Assembly: GCA_947484535.1 (NCBI GenBank)
Contig: CANKPO010000020.1
Coordinates: 1 to 10,977 of the forward strand
Origin: Caulobacteraceae bacterium
GTDB lineage: Bacteria; Pseudomonadota; Alphaproteobacteria; Caulobacterales; Caulobacteraceae
Reading direction: 5' to 3'
Length of the DNA: 10,977 nucleotides
Part shown: positions 1 through 7,363 of the stretch, piece by piece
How the letters are laid out: each line of letters starts with the position of its first letter
Position numbering within the stretch: position 1 is the first letter of the stretch
Notes under the pieces: generated by a model
Database searches by the model: none
Told to the model about the DNA's origin: nothing
Seen by the model: only the letters and a program-made list of their open reading frames with translations
Position numbers and translations under genes: made by a program

Positions 1-537
1 ACCCAAGAGGGTGGTCCCACCACCACCATCACCATCTTGCCGACCGATACGATGAAGACCCTGCAGGAGCGCCTGTCGTCAAAGTTCGGCAGTCAGGCCA
101 AGGTCTCTGTGTCCAGTGCGCTGGGTGTGGATAAGCTCTCCATCACCTATGCCAGCAGCCGCAGCAGTGTCGAGCTGTTGGCCGGCCCGTCGGGCAAGGA
201 TGCGCTTGAGGGGCTTGGTCTTGCTGAGGGACAGATCCGTAGCTTCGCCTACGACAAGACCGTCAATCAATATACCTACGGCTTGAAACTTGATCGTGAC
301 CTGAAGATTGATACGCCAGAAGCGATCAAGCTCACGACAGAAGATATTCAAACCGCCATGTCGACCGTCCGCACGGCTTATAGAGCCATCGCGACGGGCT
401 TGAACCCGACCGAAGCGGCCGCTCAAGCCGCTAAGGAAGCGAAGGTCCAGAAGGCGCAAACTGCGGTACCGGCCTATTTGACCAAGCAGATGGCCAACTA
501 TCAGGCCGGCCTCAATCGCTTGACCGGCGGCGGATAA
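1..537 (+). CDS. C-terminal part of a larger protein, possibly flagellum-associated (5' end outside window)
   Basis: The reading frame is open from the first base, so this is the tail of a longer gene. A TTG at 37 and an ATG at 52 are in frame, but neither has a convincing ribosome binding site, so they are unlikely to be real starts. The visible 178 residues begin with a Thr/Ile-rich strand. Next comes a beta-like segment in which a 'DTMKTLQERLSSKF' stretch leads to 'VSVSSA..KLSITYA' and 'LLAGPSGKDALEGLGLAEG'. This layout resembles the IN-type repeats of flagellin and hook-associated proteins. An Ala-rich helical region (about visible residues 125-160) follows, and the protein ends in Gly-Gly-Gly. 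No signal or catalytic motif is visible in this part. The flagellar link is inference from pattern only; a non-flagellar secreted protein is equally possible. That it is a real coding region is well supported by the long open frame and codon use. Confidence 0.7.
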   Translation, partial: TQEGGPTTTITILPTDTMKTLQERLSSKFGSQAKVSVSSALGVDKLSITYASSRSSVELLAGPSGKDALEGLGLAEGQIRSFAYDKTVNQYTYGLKLDRDLKIDTPEAIKLTTEDIQTAMSTVRTAYRAIATGLNPTEAAAQAAKEAKVQKAQTAVPAYLTKQMANYQAGLNRLTGGG

Positions 538-587
538 GGTTGCCTTAGCGACTTGAATACTGCGCTCTGACAGCGTAGCGATCTGTC

Positions 588-1271
588 ATGAGATCTGTTC
601 GAAATCCCCGAGTCGTTTTGGCCATCGGTGCTGGACTTGCGTTGCTCGCAGGTCTCGGGATCGGTCTGTTCATTATGATGCGCGACCATGGTTCCAACAG
701 TCCGCCTCCTGCCTCCAACGGGGGGTTGGTGGTTGAAATGGGCTCGGTCGATGAGGCCCCTTCAGCCAATGGGCGGCAACTGCGCTGTTTTGTTCGCGGT
801 CAGTTCGTCGGTATGGCCAGCCTGGTCCAATGCGCCAAGAAAAACGGTGTCTCCACCCAAGGGCTAGATGTTGGTCTTGATGCCAATGGGGCCTTGGCGG
901 CCGCCGATGGGGCAGGGGTGGTGGTTACGCCGCTCGCACCGGATCAGATTAAGGACCAGATCGAAGATACGGTTCTGGGCCCGCCTGTTGAGCCCAAGGC
1001 GGCTGAGGCTGGCGATGTCACAAGGCCTGCGGTCGCGGCCTGTATGCGATTTGCTAATGGCGAATGGCGCAAGGTTGGCGATGATCTCGAACTGAATAGC
1101 TGCGCACGAACCCTCTTCGACGGTAAGTGCGAGAAAGATGGATCAGCGAGCTATGGCCGATGGGGAACCCAAACCCTTCGTCTGGTGCCCGGTAAGATCG
1201 AGCAGTCGGTGGACAATAAGAGTTTTGCCATTCTGGTTGAGCAAACCATGCCAGGATGTCACCTGCCTTAA
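588..1271 (+). CDS. Membrane-anchored periplasmic protein of unknown function, six cysteines
   Basis: This 227-residue protein is not one I recognise. One hydrophobic helix (about residues 9-31, after Arg2, Arg5 and Arg8) should anchor it with the remainder in the periplasm. A Pro/Ser-rich linker follows. Then come a segment with Cys67 and Cys82 followed by a Gly/Ala-rich strand pattern (about 93-114), an acidic linker, and a C-terminal domain with Cys152, Cys172, Cys181 and Cys224. Six cysteines in an exported protein suggest disulfides. The start is fixed by an in-frame stop 12 bases upstream; the Shine-Dalgarno sequence is weak. The ATG is touched by an inverted repeat (TGACAG, nine bases, CTGTCA at 568-588). 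The C-terminal domain resembles the lipoprotein encoded just downstream (see findings). The gap to the preceding gene is 50 bases, so co-transcription is possible. Coding status is well supported; function is unknown. Confidence 0.8.
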   Translation: MRSVRNPRVVLAIGAGLALLAGLGIGLFIMMRDHGSNSPPPASNGGLVVEMGSVDEAPSANGRQLRCFVRGQFVGMASLVQCAKKNGVSTQGLDVGLDANGALAAADGAGVVVTPLAPDQIKDQIEDTVLGPPVEPKAAEAGDVTRPAVAACMRFANGEWRKVGDDLELNSCARTLFDGKCEKDGSASYGRWGTQTLRLVPGKIEQSVDNKSFAILVEQTMPGCHLP

Positions 1272-1326
1272 GGGGCGATTGTCCCGGACGGTCCCAAAGC
1301 TATTGGCGAGGAATGGTCGTTCAACG

Positions 1327-1719
1327 ATGAAACATGCTCACCTCATTGCGTCTGCACTCATGGCCTCGGTGATTGGATTGTTGCTGTCGGGCTGCACCAA
1401 GCAGATCGACGCGCCGCTCGAGCGCGGGGCCTGCTGGCACGCCGTTCCAATGTCCGACGGCACCATCAAGTTCAATGATCTTGCCAAGAACCAGCCGTCC
1501 ATCGAGGCCTGTGCTGCACGCCTCGAGGATATGCGATTAAAGTTCAAGGCCTTAGGCTCGCAGCAGAGGTTTATGCTCGGGGCCTATCAGGGAAATTACC
1601 TGTTCCTCCAGCCGGAAGGTGTTTTTACGGCTCGCACCTACAAGGGGAATCGCTATTTGGTTCTGGTTCGGACCGGTGATGGACGATTGGCCAAGATTGG
1701 CGAGATGCCATTGCAATAG
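1327..1719 (+). CDS. Small lipoprotein of unknown function
   Basis: The product is 130 residues with a classical lipoprotein signal: Lys2 and His3, a hydrophobic core (residues 6-19), and a lipobox Leu20-Ser21-Gly22-Cys23. Cys23 would be lipidated after cleavage, and Thr24-Lys25 follow. The mature protein has two further cysteines, Cys36 and Cys62, which could form a disulfide, and then an alternating hydrophobic strand pattern (about 84-116). The frame is open back to about 1138, inside the preceding gene. I place the start at 1327 because the signal peptide begins exactly there. A GAGGAA at 1308-1313 could be the ribosome binding site, although the 13-base spacing is long. The gap to the preceding gene is 55 bases and the two may form an operon. 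No family is recognised. Confidence 0.8.
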   Translation: MKHAHLIASALMASVIGLLLSGCTKQIDAPLERGACWHAVPMSDGTIKFNDLAKNQPSIEACAARLEDMRLKFKALGSQQRFMLGAYQGNYLFLQPEGVFTARTYKGNRYLVLVRTGDGRLAKIGEMPLQ

Positions 1720-1739
1720 GTTCTGTTTCGAGTCACTGT

Positions 1740-1754
1740 GAACGGAACAAGAAC
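1740..1754. promoter_or_regulatory. LexA (SOS) box upstream of ssb
   Basis: The sequence reads GAAC, seven bases, GAAC, a perfect match on the complementary strand to the alphaproteobacterial LexA operator GTTC-N7-GTTC. It lies 46 bases before the ssb start codon, in the 81-base gap after the lipoprotein gene. A third GAAC sits between the half-sites (1745-1748) and is not part of the spacing rule. Alphaproteobacterial LexA is known to bind this direct-repeat operator, and ssb is a sensible SOS target. LexA repression of ssb, and of the transporter behind it, is inferred from position and motif. Confidence 0.75.
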
Positions 1755-1800
1755 ATCTACCAGGCGCTGCAACGGAGCAGCCACATAAGCGGGGGTCCCC

Positions 1801-2292
1801 ATGGCGGGAAGTGTTAACAAGGTCACTCTGGTCGGTAATCTGGGTAAGGATCCCGAAATCCGCACCCTCAATTCCGGTGATCGCGTGGCCAATCTGACAG
1901 TCGCAACGTCGGAAACCTGGCGCGATAAGGCTTCGGGCGAGCGCAAGGAAAAGACCGAGTGGCACCGCGTGGTGATCTTCAACGACAATCTGGTCAAGGT
2001 CGCCGAGAATTTTTTGCGCAAGGGTGCCAAGGTCTATCTTGAGGGCTCGCTCCAGACCCGCAAATGGACAGACCAGTCGGGTGCTGAAAAGTTCTCGACC
2101 GAAATCATCCTGCAGAAATATCGCGGTGAACTGACCATGCTTGATGGCAAGGCCGGCGGCAGTGCAGGCGCGGATGATCGCGATGAAGGCTATTCCAGCG
2201 GTGGCGGCTATGCCCCATCGGGACGTGCGGCTCAGCCCTCTGGCCCGCGCGAGAGCTTCTCGGCTGATCTGGACGACGAAATCCCGTTCTAG
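1801..2292 (+). CDS. ssb: Single-stranded DNA-binding protein SSB
   Basis: SSB coats single-stranded DNA during replication, recombination and repair and recruits partner proteins through its C-terminal tip. The 163-residue product has the full bacterial layout. An OB-fold (about 1-113) opens with '[17 protein letters not shown]' and carries the aromatic DNA-stacking residues Trp40, Trp54, Phe60 and Trp89. A Gly/Ser-rich disordered linker (about 116-155) follows, then the acidic tip Asp-Asp-Glu-Ile-Pro-Phe (158-163), close to the E. coli tip. The ATG follows a G-rich stretch (1789-1795) at short distance. The LexA box upstream suggests DNA-damage induction. Nothing is missing or unusual. In many Proteobacteria uvrA lies next to ssb; it is not visible here. 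Confidence 0.97.
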   Translation: MAGSVNKVTLVGNLGKDPEIRTLNSGDRVANLTVATSETWRDKASGERKEKTEWHRVVIFNDNLVKVAENFLRKGAKVYLEGSLQTRKWTDQSGAEKFSTEIILQKYRGELTMLDGKAGGSAGADDRDEGYSSGGGYAPSGRAAQPSGPRESFSADLDDEIPF

Positions 2293-2303
2293 GAGCCGTC
2301 TGA

Positions 2304-3218
2304 GTGTTAAAACCTGCGGCAGGCTCACCCCTGCTGCCCCTTGAATGGGCCGCGATTGTCGGCATCGTTCTGGTCTGGGGCATCAACAATATCGCAGCCA
2401 AATATATGACCGATCATGTCCCGCCCATCTTTATGGGCGGGGCAAGGTTCGCAGTGGCCCTGCTGTTTCTGTTTCCGTTCATCAGGCCACCCTTTCCCGA
2501 TCCCAAGCGGCTCCTTATCATCTTGCTTATGATTGGCCCCCTCAATGCGGGGCTCATCTATCTCGGCTTTTCGATGGTTAGTTCGTTAAGCGCCTTCATC
2601 GTTTCCCTTCAGCTTTGGGTGCCCTTTACGGCGCTCTTTGCCTGGTTGATCTTGGGTGAAGCCATGGTCGGGCTTCAGCTTATTGGGCTTATCGTCGCCT
2701 TCGGTGGGATTGCGTGGATGACCCTGTCGCCTGGAACCCAAGGGGACATTCCGGGCATATTGGTCGGGGTCGCAGCCAGTATCTGTTGGGCGTTGGGAAC
2801 CATCCTTGTGCGTCAAGTGCCCAGCATTAAGCCCTTAAAGCTGCAGGGTATGACCGCGCTCCTCTCCACGCCTCTGATGTTTGCGGTCGCGTTTGGCACT
2901 GAAAAGGACATTGTTCCCGCTGTTGTGGCGGCGCCGATGATGGTTTGGGTCTGCGTCATTTGGGCAGCGGTCCTGTCGACCGTGGGCGCAACCGCGATGA
3001 TGTTCTGGCTGGTTCAGCGGCGCGAACCAGGCCGGATCATGCCCTATTTCTTGATGACCCCTCTGGTGTCTGCGGTGATCAGCGTCCTATTCATGGGCGA
3101 GATCGTCACATGGCAAGTAGCGATGGGCGGTGCGGCCACCTTGGCTGGGGTTGCCTTGGTGGCCCTGTCCGAACGCCGTCTGGCCAAGGCCAGCGAAAAA
3201 GGCCTCGAGACTACCTAA
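2304..3218 (+). CDS. EamA/DMT-family transporter, 10 membrane helices
   Basis: This is an inner-membrane transporter of the drug/metabolite superfamily, whose members mostly export amino acids or small metabolites. The 304-residue protein has two EamA repeats of five helices each (about 15-141 and 151-289). Each repeat has the usual Gly-Glu near its end: Gly118-Glu119 ('LILGEA') and Gly265-Glu266 ('LFMGEIVTW'). A short positively charged tail (Arg291, Arg292, Lys295, Lys299) should be cytoplasmic. The start is GTG at 2304. An AGGAG at 2291-2295 overlaps the ssb stop codon and sits eight bases upstream, ideal spacing, so this start is well supported. With only 11 bases after ssb, the gene is probably transcribed with it and so may also respond to the LexA box. 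The 3' end overlaps the convergent sodC by eight bases. The substrate cannot be told from sequence. Confidence 0.9.
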   Translation: MLKPAAGSPLLPLEWAAIVGIVLVWGINNIAAKYMTDHVPPIFMGGARFAVALLFLFPFIRPPFPDPKRLLIILLMIGPLNAGLIYLGFSMVSSLSAFIVSLQLWVPFTALFAWLILGEAMVGLQLIGLIVAFGGIAWMTLSPGTQGDIPGILVGVAASICWALGTILVRQVPSIKPLKLQGMTALLSTPLMFAVAFGTEKDIVPAVVAAPMMVWVCVIWAAVLSTVGATAMMFWLVQRREPGRIMPYFLMTPLVSAVISVLFMGEIVTWQVAMGGAATLAGVALVALSERRLAKASEKGLETT

Positions 3219-3795
3219 TCACCGCGCAGGCAATACGCCCGCCCGCGCCGCCAATCGGCTGGCTCATATGATCGTCAGGACTGGCGTGAATGACCAAGGC
3301 TGAGCCATCTGCGTCGCGCAGGGCCTGCTCGCCTATCGATGGGCCTGCATCAAAGCGAACAGCGTTGCTAAAGACCTGCGCGTGGGCCGAACCGTCTGCT
3401 GCGGCATAGAGATTGACCATATCGCCATAATCAGGCCCTGCAGGGTTGAGTAGGCCGTGCGGCTTCTTGCTCTCACCATGGTTCATATGGCCACCGCTGG
3501 TCATAAATTTTGGATCAGAACAGTCGCCGGTCTGATGGAAGTGCATGCCGTGCCAGCCGGGCGTCAAGCCCTTGGTGATGTCGACCTGCAACAGAACGCC
3601 GGACGGCGCGGCTGTCAGGCTTAGCGTGCCGATGCTCGTGCCATCAGCCATCTTGATGGGGGTGGTCATAGCCGTGGGGGCAGCGGTTGCTGCGGCGACT
3701 GCCGGAGTGGTCATTGAGGCATGATCATGCACCTGCGCGAGCGCTGGAACCCCAATCAAGGAAAAAACCGCTACTGAATTTAGTAAAAGCTTCAT
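3211..3795 (-). CDS. sodC: Exported Cu/Zn superoxide dismutase
   Basis: SodC converts superoxide to hydrogen peroxide and oxygen in the periplasm. The 194-residue product starts with a Sec signal peptide (cleavage probably after Ala20, 'VPALA'). An Ala/Thr/Met/His-rich stretch (about 22-48) and the beta-barrel domain follow. Copper ligands are His85 and His87 ('GMHFH') and His170; His103 ('GGHMN') is the bridging His; His113 and Asp125 are zinc ligands. Cys92 and Cys190 match the conserved disulfide, and Arg187 the substrate-guiding Arg. The third zinc His, expected as His-x-Gly-Asp, is instead Asp122 ('GPDYGDM'); see findings. The AGGAG complementary to 3804-3808, eight bases from the ATG, supports the start. 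The gene is divergent from gyrA and convergent with the transporter. Family assignment is secure; metal occupancy is open. Confidence 0.93.
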   Translation of the reverse strand: MKLLLNSVAVFSLIGVPALAQVHDHASMTTPAVAAATAAPTAMTTPIKMADGTSIGTLSLTAAPSGVLLQVDITKGLTPGWHGMHFHQTGDCSDPKFMTSGGHMNHGESKKPHGLLNPAGPDYGDMVNLYAAADGSAHAQVFSNAVRFDAGPSIGEQALRDADGSALVIHASPDDHMSQPIGGAGGRIACAVIR

Positions 3796-3812
3796 GTTTC
3801 TGGCTCCTGCTT

Positions 3813-3841
3813 TTGCGCCGTGGGCTTAGGGATGCTAACTG
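3813..3841 (+). promoter_or_regulatory. Candidate gyrA promoter (weak match)
   Basis: The 98-base gap between the divergent sodC and gyrA must hold promoters for both. On the plus strand, TTGCGCC (3813-3819), 14 bases, then GCTAACTG (3834-3841) resembles the Caulobacter housekeeping pattern TTGACGS-N10-14-GCTANAWC. The match is partial in both boxes. It would give a gyrA leader of roughly 45 bases. I could not pick a convincing sodC promoter on the other strand. Confidence 0.25.
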
Positions 3842-3893
3842 TACGCCTTAAGATCGGTCTAGCGATTCATCATTCGAAAAGTTCTGAAAATCA

Positions 3894-6677
3894 GTGTCCG
3901 ACGAAACGATCAATTCCCCCGAAGAGACCCGCCGCGGCGGCATTGCGCCCATCAATATCGAAGATGAGCTAAAGCGCTCCTATCTCGACTATGCGATGAG
4001 CGTCATTGTCAGCCGCGCCTTGCCCGACGCGCGTGACGGCCTCAAGCCGGTCCACCGTCGCATCCTCTTTTCGATGCATGAGCAGGGCTATGGACCATCG
4101 GGAGCCTATCGCAAATCGGCGCGCATCGTCGGTGACGTGATCGGTAAATATCACCCGCACGGTGACACGGCCGTCTATCACGCCATGGTTCGTATGGCGC
4201 AGCCCTTCTCTATGGGCATGGTTCTGATCGATGGTCAGGGCAATTTCGGCTCGGTTGACGGTGATATGCCCGCGGCCATGCGCTATACCGAAGTGCGGAT
4301 GCTGAAGACGGCAGAAGCCCTGCTGGCTGACCTCGACAAGGGAACGGTAGACTTTCAGCCCAACTATGACGGCTCAGAACACGAGCCTGTCGTCCTGCCA
4401 TCGCGGGTGCCGAACCTGCTGGTCAATGGCGCGGGCGGTATTGCCGTCGGTATGGCCACCAATATCCCGCCGCATAATCTGGGCGAAATCGTGGATGCCT
4501 GTCTGGCGGTCATTGATAACCCAGCGATCCCGCTCGATGAGCTACTCGATATCGTGCCTGGTCCAGATTTCCCCACGGGCGGCGAGATCATTGGTCGGAC
4601 GGGTGCACGCGAAGCCCTGATGACGGGCCGTGGCTCGGTCATTATGCGCGGTGTGGCCACCGTTGAAGAGGCGCGCGCTAACCGCGAAGCCATCATCATC
4701 ACCGCCATTCCCTATCAGGTGAACAAGGCCAATCTGGTCGAGCGGATCGCCGATCTGGTACGTGAAAAGCGTATTGAAGGCATTTCCGATATTCGTGACG
4801 AAAGCGACCGTCTGGGCATGCGGGTCGTTGTTGAGCTTAAGCGCGACGCGTCGGCTGAAGTCATCCTCAATCAGCTCTATCGCTATACGCCGCTGCAAAG
4901 CTCGTTTGGCGTCAATATGTTGGCGTTGGACCGGGGTCGGCCCGAGCAGATGGGCCTGCGGCGTCTGATCGACTGTTTCGTAGAGTTCCGCGAAGAGGTT
5001 GTCGTCCGCCGCACCAAGTTCGAACTGACCAAAGCCCGTGATCGCGGTCACGTCTTGGTCGGTCTGGCCATCGCTGTGGCCAATATTGACGAGGTGATCC
5101 ATATCATCCGCTCGTCCAAGGACCCTGCCGAGGCGCGCGAGCGTCTGGTGGCGAGGGACTGGCCTGCGGGCGATATGAACCCGCTGATCGAGCTGATTGC
5201 CGATCCGCGCACGCTGGTGGTTGGATTGGCGGACGGTGCCCCGGCTGTGCGCCTGACGGACGAGCAGTCGCGCGCCATCCTCGCCCTGACCCTGTCGCGC
5301 CTGACCGGACTTGGCCGCGACGAGATCTTTGGCGAGGCCCGCAGTCTGGCCGAAGCCATTGCCGGCTATCTGGAAATCCTCGCCTCACGCGACAAGATCA
5401 TGGCCATTGTGCGCGAAGAGCTGGTTGAGGTGCGTGAAGCCTTCGCCATCCCGCGCCGAACGATCATCGTCGAAGGCGATGCGGATATGGAAGACGAGGA
5501 CCTGATCCTGCGCGAGGACATGGTCATCACCGTCACCCACGGCGGCTATGTTAAGCGCACGCCTCTGGCCACCTATCGCACCCAGCGCCGGGGCGGGAAG
5601 GGCCGCTCGGGTATGGCAACCAAAGAAGAAGATGCCGTCACCCGCGTCTTTGCCGCCTCGACCCATGCGCCGGTGCTGTTCTTCTCCTCGACGGGTAAGG
5701 TCTATAAGCTCAAGGTCTGGCGCTTGCCGCTTGGATTGCCGACATCGCGCGGCAAGGCCTTTGTCAATCTGCTACCGCTCGAACCCAACGAGTCCATCAC
5801 CTCGATCCTATTGCTGCCCGAGGATGAGGCCCAGTGGGATGGGTTGGATGTGATGTTCGCGACCCGCTCGGGCAATGTGCGCCGCAATCGTCTGTCTGAT
5901 TTCGTGCAGGTCAATCGCAACGGCAAGATCGCGATGAAGCTGGATGCGGGCGACGGCATTGTCGGTGTGGGTCTGTGCACCGTCAACCACGACGTCCTTC
6001 TAACGACCGCCTTGGGTCAGTGCATCCGCTTTGGTGTCGATGATGTGCGCGTCTTTGCGGGCCGCGAGTCTACCGGCGTGCGCGGTATTCGTTTGGCGGA
6101 GACCGATGAGGTCATCTCGATGGCCATCCTGCTGCACCTTGGCATCAGCGCGGCCGAACAGAGGGCCTATCTGAAATATGCCAAGGCTATGCGGGCGGTC
6201 ACGGGTGAAGCCGTCGATGAGGCCGAGGTGGCCGTGGTCGATGAGCCAGAGACCGATGGTAGCGGAGCCGAAGAGGGCGAAGCGGTCCTCAGCCTCGAGC
6301 AGATCAGTGCCTTGGGCGCGCAGGAACAGTTCATCCTGACCCTCAGCGACACGGGCTATGGCAAGCGCAGTTCGTCCTTCGAATATCGCGTCACCGGGCG
6401 CGGCGGTAAGGGTCTGGTCGCCCATGACCTGTCCAAGCGCGGCGGCAAGGTCGTGGCCTCGTTCCCGGTCGAGGATGGCGACGAGATTGTCCTCGTCACC
6501 GATCAGGGCCAATTGATCCGTTGCCCCGTTGCAGAGATCCGTATCGCGGCGCGCAACACCCAAGGAGTGACAATTTTCAGAACCGCAGATGACGAACGTG
6601 TCGTATCGGTTGAGCGGCTGGCTGAAGGTGATAAGGGTGACGACGATAGCGGTTCAGAGGATGGCATTGAACCCTAA
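3894..6677 (+). CDS. gyrA: DNA gyrase subunit A
   Basis: GyrA is the DNA-cleaving subunit of gyrase, which with GyrB puts negative supercoils into DNA using ATP. The 927-residue protein is complete. The winged-helix/tower breakage domain holds catalytic Tyr131 in 'AAMRYTEVR' (E. coli Tyr122; offset nine). The GyrA box QRRGGKG is at 564-570, followed by the C-terminal propeller. The quinolone region reads '[17 protein letters not shown]', giving Thr92 and His96 at E. coli positions 83 and 87 (see findings). About 60 residues (750-809), acidic and probably disordered, are inserted in the propeller before '[13 protein letters not shown]'; inserts here occur in other alphaproteobacterial GyrA proteins. 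The tail is acidic. The GTG start at 3894 has an in-frame stop nine bases upstream and no clear Shine-Dalgarno. ParC is the usual alternative, but the GyrA box and length favour GyrA. Confidence 0.97.
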   Translation: MSDETINSPEETRRGGIAPINIEDELKRSYLDYAMSVIVSRALPDARDGLKPVHRRILFSMHEQGYGPSGAYRKSARIVGDVIGKYHPHGDTAVYHAMVRMAQPFSMGMVLIDGQGNFGSVDGDMPAAMRYTEVRMLKTAEALLADLDKGTVDFQPNYDGSEHEPVVLPSRVPNLLVNGAGGIAVGMATNIPPHNLGEIVDACLAVIDNPAIPLDELLDIVPGPDFPTGGEIIGRTGAREALMTGRGSVIMRGVATVEEARANREAIIITAIPYQVNKANLVERIADLVREKRIEGISDIRDESDRLGMRVVVELKRDASAEVILNQLYRYTPLQSSFGVNMLALDRGRPEQMGLRRLIDCFVEFREEVVVRRTKFELTKARDRGHVLVGLAIAVANIDEVIHIIRSSKDPAEARERLVARDWPAGDMNPLIELIADPRTLVVGLADGAPAVRLTDEQSRAILALTLSRLTGLGRDEIFGEARSLAEAIAGYLEILASRDKIMAIVREELVEVREAFAIPRRTIIVEGDADMEDEDLILREDMVITVTHGGYVKRTPLATYRTQRRGGKGRSGMATKEEDAVTRVFAASTHAPVLFFSSTGKVYKLKVWRLPLGLPTSRGKAFVNLLPLEPNESITSILLLPEDEAQWDGLDVMFATRSGNVRRNRLSDFVQVNRNGKIAMKLDAGDGIVGVGLCTVNHDVLLTTALGQCIRFGVDDVRVFAGRESTGVRGIRLAETDEVISMAILLHLGISAAEQRAYLKYAKAMRAVTGEAVDEAEVAVVDEPETDGSGAEEGEAVLSLEQISALGAQEQFILTLSDTGYGKRSSSFEYRVTGRGGKGLVAHDLSKRGGKVVASFPVEDGDEIVLVTDQGQLIRCPVAEIRIAARNTQGVTIFRTADDERVVSVERLAEGDKGDDDSGSEDGIEP

Positions 6678-6700
6678 TCACTAAGGTCTAGGTCGACACA

Positions 6701-6731
6701 CCGGTAAGGGACGCGCCAGTTGTCCCGCCGG
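6701..6731 (+). other. Imperfect inverted repeat between gyrA and coaD
   Basis: CCGG (6701-6704) and CCGG (6728-6731) flank an inner stem GGGAC (6708-6712) / GTCCC (6722-6726) with a nine-base loop. The two stems are separated by a three-base/one-base bulge. In RNA this could fold into a GC-rich hairpin 24 bases after the gyrA stop. No T-run follows, so it is not a standard intrinsic terminator. It could limit 3' decay of gyrA mRNA or be chance; it may also lie within the coaD leader. Confidence 0.25.
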
Positions 6732-6759
6732 AACGGAAATCTGAGGGGATATCTATTCT

Positions 6760-7254
6760 ATGGAACGTGTTGGGCTCTATCCGGGGACCTTTGACCCCAT
6801 GACCAACGGCCATCTCGATATTATCGGGCGCGCCGTCAAGCTGGTCGACAAGCTGGTCATTGGCGTGGCGATCAACGGCGATAAGGGGCCACTGTTCACG
6901 CTCGAAGAGCGCTGCGCCATGGTTTTGCAAGAGACCAAGCCCTTCACGAAACATGCCCAGATCGAGGTTCGGCCCTTTGAAGGCCTGCTGATGCACTTTG
7001 CGCAGGATGTTGGGGCTCAGATGATTGTTCGCGGCCTTCGAGCGGTCGCTGACTTTGAATATGAGTTTCAGATGACGGCGATGAACCAGCAGCTCAATCG
7101 CGAGATCGAGACCGTGTTCCTCATGGCCGATCCTCGCCATCAGGCTGTGGCGTCTCGTCTGGTCAAGGAGATCGCCAAGCTTGGCGGGGACATTAGCAGC
7201 TTCCTAAGCCCGACCATGGCCAAGATCCTGCTCGAGAAGTACAACCGCGCCTAG
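6760..7254 (+). CDS. coaD: Phosphopantetheine adenylyltransferase
   Basis: CoaD transfers AMP from ATP to 4'-phosphopantetheine, giving dephospho-CoA, the fourth of five steps from pantothenate to coenzyme A. The 164-residue cytoplasmic protein has the normal length and nucleotidyltransferase fold. Near the N-terminus 'YPGTFDPMTNGH' holds the Thr-Asn-Gly-His form of the HxGH signature, with catalytic His18. The conserved 'IVRGLRAVADFEYE' (89-101) and 'SRLVKEIAKLGG' (132-143) blocks are intact. The ATG at 6760 follows GAGGGG (6743-6748) by 11 bases. It lies 82 bases after gyrA and 109 before the periplasmic cyclophilin gene, so it could be a separate unit or part of a rightward cluster. Nothing is unusual. 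Confidence 0.96.
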   Translation: MERVGLYPGTFDPMTNGHLDIIGRAVKLVDKLVIGVAINGDKGPLFTLEERCAMVLQETKPFTKHAQIEVRPFEGLLMHFAQDVGAQMIVRGLRAVADFEYEFQMTAMNQQLNREIETVFLMADPRHQAVASRLVKEIAKLGGDISSFLSPTMAKILLEKYNRA

Positions 7255-7363
7255 GGGCTTTGCCGCAATATTGCGCCAATTCGGGGATAGCCCCTCTACA
7301 GATTGGGCTTCTACGCCGTGGCGGGAAGCCACAGCTCGCGCCAAGATATAAAATGAGGACGGC

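Noticed and set aside
18..35. Six consecutive His codons (CAC/CAT), like a cloning His tag
   Set aside because: They are read only in another frame. The open frame that continues into the coding region gives Thr-Thr-Thr-Ile-Thr-Ile, so this is ordinary coding sequence.
568..588. Inverted repeat TGACAG-N9-CTGTCA touching a start codon as an operator or start-blocking hairpin
   Set aside because: Six-base arms with a nine-base loop are expected several times by chance in 11 kb. It is mentioned with the gene but not called as a site.
1138..1326. N-terminal extension of the lipoprotein frame
   Set aside because: It overlaps the preceding gene out of frame, and the lipoprotein signal peptide begins exactly at 1327, so the upstream stretch is a chance open frame.
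1552..2328. Minus-strand open frame of 258 codons across ssb
   Set aside because: It covers ssb and its LexA box on the opposite strand, with no family motif and no plausible ribosome site; it is a shadow of ssb.
6141..6320. GyrA propeller insertion as a novel fused domain
   Set aside because: Inserts at this place occur in other alphaproteobacterial GyrA proteins. The segment is low-complexity and acidic, with no sign of a separate fold.
7264..7275. Perfect 12-base palindrome CGCAATATTGCG downstream of coaD
   Set aside because: A few such palindromes are expected by chance in a window this size. There is no T-run and no second copy next to it.
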